From the NCBI RefSeq assembly GCF_023715525.1, contig NZ_JAMBOG010000009.1, positions 1-64,000 of the forward strand: 64,000 bases of DNA, written 5' to 3'. The translations under genes and the position numbers were made by a program. This DNA is from Kocuria rosea. Its GTDB lineage: Bacteria > Actinomycetota > Actinomycetes > Actinomycetales > Micrococcaceae. The notes below the pieces were generated by a model that worked only from the letters and a program-made list of their open reading frames with translations, was not told the origin of the DNA and did not search any database. Positions 60,930 through 64,000 of this stretch are shown here, in pieces (position 1 is the first letter of the stretch; every line of letters begins with the position of its first letter).

Positions 60930-62771
60930 TCAGTCGCGCAGACCGGGGAAGTCGGCCTCCGTGTACTCCACGCCCAGCCCGCCGGCCGCGCGGACGGCGG
61001 CGTCCACCGGCCGGGAGCGGTCCCGGGTCTGCTCCTGCTCGCGCAGCACCACGCGGCGGATCTTGCCGGAGATGGTCTTGGGCAGGTCGGTGAACTCGAC
61101 CTTGCGCACGCGCTTGTAGGGCGCGAGGTGCTCCCGCGCGAAGCGCAGGATCTCGCCGGCGAGCTCCTGGGTCGGCTCGGCACCGCCGGCGAGGACCAGG
61201 TACGCCTTGGGCACGGCGTGCCGGACGGGGTCCGGGGCGGGGACCACCGCGGCCTCCGCGACGGCGGGGTGCTCGATGAGCACGGACTCCAGCTCGAACG
61301 GGGAGATCCGGTAGTCGGAGGCCTTGAACACGTCGTCCGTGCGCCCCACGTACGTGTAGACGCCGTGCTCGTCGCGGGAGGCGATGTCCCGGGTGTGGTA
61401 CCAGCCGCCCTTGACCACCTCCGCGGTGCGCTCCGGCTCGTCGATGTAGCCGGCCATGATCCCCGGCGGGCCGTCCTCGACCTTGAGGCAGATCTCGCCC
61501 TCCTGGGCGGGCTCGCCGGTCTGCGGGTCGAGGAGCTCGACGACGAAGCCCGGCAGCGGCCGGCCCATGGCGCCCGGCACGACCGGCTGCCCGGGGGTGT
61601 TGGCGATCTGCAGGGTGGTCTCGGTCTGCCCGTAGCCGTCACGGATGGTCACGCCCCACGCGTCCTGCACCCGGCGGATCACCTCCGGGTTGAGCGGCTC
61701 CCCGGCGGAGACCGCGGAGGTGGGGGGATGCTGCACGCGGTGCAGGTCCGCCTGGATGAGCATCCGCCACACGGTGGGCGGGGCGCAGAAGCTGGTGACG
61801 CCGGCCCGGTCCATCTGCTCCATCAGCCCGCTGGCGTCGAAGCGGTCCTGGTTGTGGATGAAGACGGTGGCCTCGGCGATCCAGGGAGCGAAGAAGTTCG
61901 ACCACGAGTGCTTGCCCCAGCCGGGGGACGCGATGTTGAGGTGGACGTCGCCGGGGCGCAGGCCGATCCAGTACATCGTGGACAGGTGCCCGAACGAGTA
62001 CGAGTAGTGGGTGTGCTCCACGAGCTTCGCCTGGGATGTGGTCCCGGAGGTGAAGTAGAGCAGCAGCGGGTCGTGGGAGCTCGTGGGCGCGTCCGGGACG
62101 AACTGCGCGGGCGAGGCGGCCGCGTCGGCGTAGGCGTGCACGGGACGGTCCAGCCGCTCCCCCACCGCGGCGGCCTCCTCCTCGGCGCCGACGACGACGA
62201 GCCCGTAGTCCCCGTCCACGGAGGCGAACTTGGGCGCGTTCTGCGCGTCGGTGACGACCCAGGAGACCTTGCCGCGCTGCACCCGGTCCGCCAGGTCCGC
62301 GGGGGGCATCATCACGGCGGTGGGGATCACGGGCGCGCCGAGCTTCATGCCGGCGAGCTGCGTCTCCCACAGCTCCAGCTGGTTGCCTAGCATCAGCAGG
62401 ATGCGGTTTCCACGCCGGACGCCCATGCCCCGCAGCCAGTTGGCCGTGCGCGCGGACGACGCGGAGAGCTCTCGGAAGGTGCGCCGGAGCTCGGTGCCGT
62501 CCTGGTCCACGATCCACAGTGCGTCCCGGGCGCCGCGCTCGGGGTCCGCGGCGATGTGGTCGAACCAGTCCAGGGCGTAGTTGAACTGCTCCATCCGGGG
62601 CCAGCGGAACTCCTCCCGCGCCCGGTCGTAGTCCTCGCGCAGCTCCAGGAGCCGGTCGCGGACCGCCTCGTACTGCCGGGAGACGTCCTGCTCGGGGACG
62701 TCCGCCTCGGACCCGCCCTGCTGCGGGACGCCGGCGGCGGACGCCGCGCTCGTGGGGACCGGCTCGACCAT
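60930..62771 (-). CDS. AMP-binding acyl-CoA synthetase
   Basis: A 613-residue adenylate-forming enzyme that activates an acid with ATP and CoA. The P-loop reads LYFTSGTTSQAKLVEH, with the SQAK variant of the usual GxPK. GYGQTETTL and the C-terminal hinge YKRVRKVEF with the catalytic Lys in KTISGKIRR are present. Length and motifs resemble acetyl/medium-chain (AcsM-type) synthetases. Substrate not decided. ATG 62771 has AGAGG upstream. Divergent from the MFS gene at 62937. Confidence 0.88.
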   Translation of the reverse strand: MVEPVPTSAASAAGVPQQGGSEADVPEQDVSRQYEAVRDRLLELREDYDRAREEFRWPRMEQFNYALDWFDHIAADPERGARDALWIVDQDGTELRRTFRELSASSARTANWLRGMGVRRGNRILLMLGNQLELWETQLAGMKLGAPVIPTAVMMPPADLADRVQRGKVSWVVTDAQNAPKFASVDGDYGLVVVGAEEEAAAVGERLDRPVHAYADAAASPAQFVPDAPTSSHDPLLLYFTSGTTSQAKLVEHTHYSYSFGHLSTMYWIGLRPGDVHLNIASPGWGKHSWSNFFAPWIAEATVFIHNQDRFDASGLMEQMDRAGVTSFCAPPTVWRMLIQADLHRVQHPPTSAVSAGEPLNPEVIRRVQDAWGVTIRDGYGQTETTLQIANTPGQPVVPGAMGRPLPGFVVELLDPQTGEPAQEGEICLKVEDGPPGIMAGYIDEPERTAEVVKGGWYHTRDIASRDEHGVYTYVGRTDDVFKASDYRISPFELESVLIEHPAVAEAAVVPAPDPVRHAVPKAYLVLAGGAEPTQELAGEILRFAREHLAPYKRVRKVEFTDLPKTISGKIRRVVLREQEQTRDRSRPVDAAVRAAGGLGVEYTEADFPGLRD

Positions 62772-62936
62772 CGGGGACCTCTTTCTCCGCGTTCTGCGCT
62801 TGCTCCGCTTCCGGGCGGACCCGTCCGGCCGGCTCTCCCGTGCAGTCTAGTGCCGCGGCCGCCGGCGCCCCGGGGGGCTCCCGGCTCTGCGAGGATGGAG
62901 CCCCACCCCGGTCCCGTGAGGAGTTCCCGCCCCGCC

Positions 62937-64000
62937 ATGACGTCCCGAGCCCCCGACGCCCCCGTCCGAGCCGGCGCCCGCGAGTGGGGCGCTCTGGTGG
63001 TCCTGATGCTTCCGGTGCTGCTCATCTCCGTGGACAACACGGTGCTGAACTTCGCCCTGCCGCAGATCTCCCGGGAGCTGCGGCCCACCGGCCGTCAGCT
63101 GCTGTGGACGGTCGACGCCTATCCTCTGGTCCTGGCCGGGCTGCTCGTGCCCATGGGCGCGTTCGGGGACCGGGTGGGCCGGCGCCGGCTGCTGCTGGTC
63201 GGCAGCACTGGGTTCGCGGTGGTCTCCGCCCTCGCCGCGTTCGCCCCCTCCGGGGCGGCGCTCGTGGCCGCCCGGGCCCTGCTGGGGGTCTTCGGGGCGA
63301 TGCTCATGCCGACGACCCTGTCCCTGATCCGCAACATCTTCGCCGAGCCCGTGCAGCGGCGCACCGCCATCGCCGTGTGGGCCACCGGCTTCTCCGCGGG
63401 CGGTGCGCTGGGCCCGATCGTGGGCGGGTTCCTGCTGGAGCACTTCTGGTGGGGGTCGGTGTTCCTCATCGCCGTGCCCGTCCTCGTGCCGCTGCTCGTG
63501 CTGGCCCCGGTCCTCGTGCCCGAGTCCCGCGACCCCCGGCCCGGGCCGGTGGACCTGGCGAGCGCGGCCCTGATCATGGGCGCCGTCGTGGCGCTGCTGT
63601 GGACCCTCAAGAGCCTCGGCTCCGAGGGCCCCTCGGCCGTCGCCGCGGCCGCGGCCCTCGCCGCCGCCGCGGCGGGGACGCTGTTCGTGCGCCGCCAGCT
63701 GCGCCGGCCCGTGCCCATGCTGGACATGCGCCTGTTCCGCCGCCGGGCCTTCACCGGGGGCCTGCTCAACAACCTCGTGGCGTCCACCGTGTACATCGGC
63801 TTCCTGTTCTTCGTCTCGCAGCACCTCCAGCTGGTGGAGGGGATGGCCCCGATGCGGGCCGGCCTCGCCCTGCTGCCGGGCGCCGCGGTGACGGTCGTCT
63901 CGGGCCTGCTCGTGGTGCGGGTGGCCCGCCGCGTGCCGCCGGCGCTCGTGGTGGGCGGAGGCCTGCTCGTGATGACCGCCGGCTTCCTGCTGGTGGCCCT
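62937..64000 (+). CDS. MFS transporter, DHA2-type drug exporter (5' part, runs off the window)
   Basis: At least 354 residues with no stop before the window edge. The N-terminal segment contains LPVLLISVDNTVLNFALPQI, the VDNT motif of DHA2 14-segment exporters. Loop 2 motif A reads GAFGDRVGRRRLLL. The motif C region includes GGALGPIVGGFLLEHFWW. It probably exports drugs, dyes or metabolites with proton antiport. ATG 62937 has AGGAG about 13 bases upstream, longer than ideal. It is divergent from the acyl-CoA synthetase gene. Confidence 0.85.
   Translation, partial: MTSRAPDAPVRAGAREWGALVVLMLPVLLISVDNTVLNFALPQISRELRPTGRQLLWTVDAYPLVLAGLLVPMGAFGDRVGRRRLLLVGSTGFAVVSALAAFAPSGAALVAARALLGVFGAMLMPTTLSLIRNIFAEPVQRRTAIAVWATGFSAGGALGPIVGGFLLEHFWWGSVFLIAVPVLVPLLVLAPVLVPESRDPRPGPVDLASAALIMGAVVALLWTLKSLGSEGPSAVAAAAALAAAAAGTLFVRRQLRRPVPMLDMRLFRRRAFTGGLLNNLVASTVYIGFLFFVSQHLQLVEGMAPMRAGLALLPGAAVTVVSGLLVVRVARRVPPALVVGGGLLVMTAGFLLVA

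Overview
The window is about 73% GC with dense short-gap operons, actinobacterial housekeeping genes (CarD, SenX3-RegX3, PhoU, DUF2516, LpqE-like lipoprotein, RecQ-phosphoribosyltransferase fusion) and many start codons preceded directly by a -10 hexamer. This points to a high-GC actinobacterium of the Micrococcaceae, possibly Kocuria-like. The genus is an inference from gene content, not a database match.

Layout. Bases 58-13975 hold a long minus-strand run: a PTS polyol island (srlA, srlE, srlB, gutM, SAF-domain oxidoreductase, E1alpha, E1beta, E2, ispD, zinc ribbon), then ispF, cysS, rlmB and glgX. Bases 14226-17079 hold a RbtT/CsbX-type polyol permease, a decayed histidine-phosphatase fragment and a SorC-family regulator. 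Bases 17083-22276 hold a second, catalytically ruined IspD homologue, carD, an LpqE-like lipoprotein, regX3-senX3 and phoU. In M. tuberculosis the order is rlmB-cysS-ispF-ispD-carD-lpqE, so about 12 kb of polyol genes appears to have been inserted between ispF and the carD-linked ispD. The only intact-looking IspD now lies inside that insert.

Bases 22376-30466 are housekeeping and small metabolic genes (gpmA, methyltransferase, DUF2516, Cys/Met enzyme, tmk-holB, secreted peptidase, HutD-like cupin, HAD phosphatase). After tRNA-Thr come a sensor kinase and a divergent operon joining a response-regulator/PP2C phosphatase, a cellulose-synthase-like glycosyltransferase, a STAS protein and an RsbW-like kinase: a partner switch built around a polysaccharide synthase. 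A defective family-2 glycosyltransferase follows. Then come cstA/ybdD, a quinone oxidoreductase, photolyase, tRNA-Ser(TGA), two secreted nucleic-acid-degrading enzymes sharing one C-terminal tail, an FAD/NAD(P) enzyme, an S9 peptidase and tRNA-Ser(GCT).

Bases 53224-58108 are a small glycan locus (GT4, flippase, GT2) in which a frameshifted IS481-type element sits exactly on the flippase stop codon. The right end carries the recQ fusion, a 6C-type small RNA region with C6 hairpin loops, an acyl-CoA synthetase and a DHA2-type MFS exporter cut by the window edge.

Most promising biology: (1) the polyol island with its own IspD, which suggests use of a branched or IspD-compatible polyol phosphate; (2) the partner-switch/exopolysaccharide operon; (3) the shared C-terminal tail on unrelated secreted enzymes; (4) the 6C RNA region.
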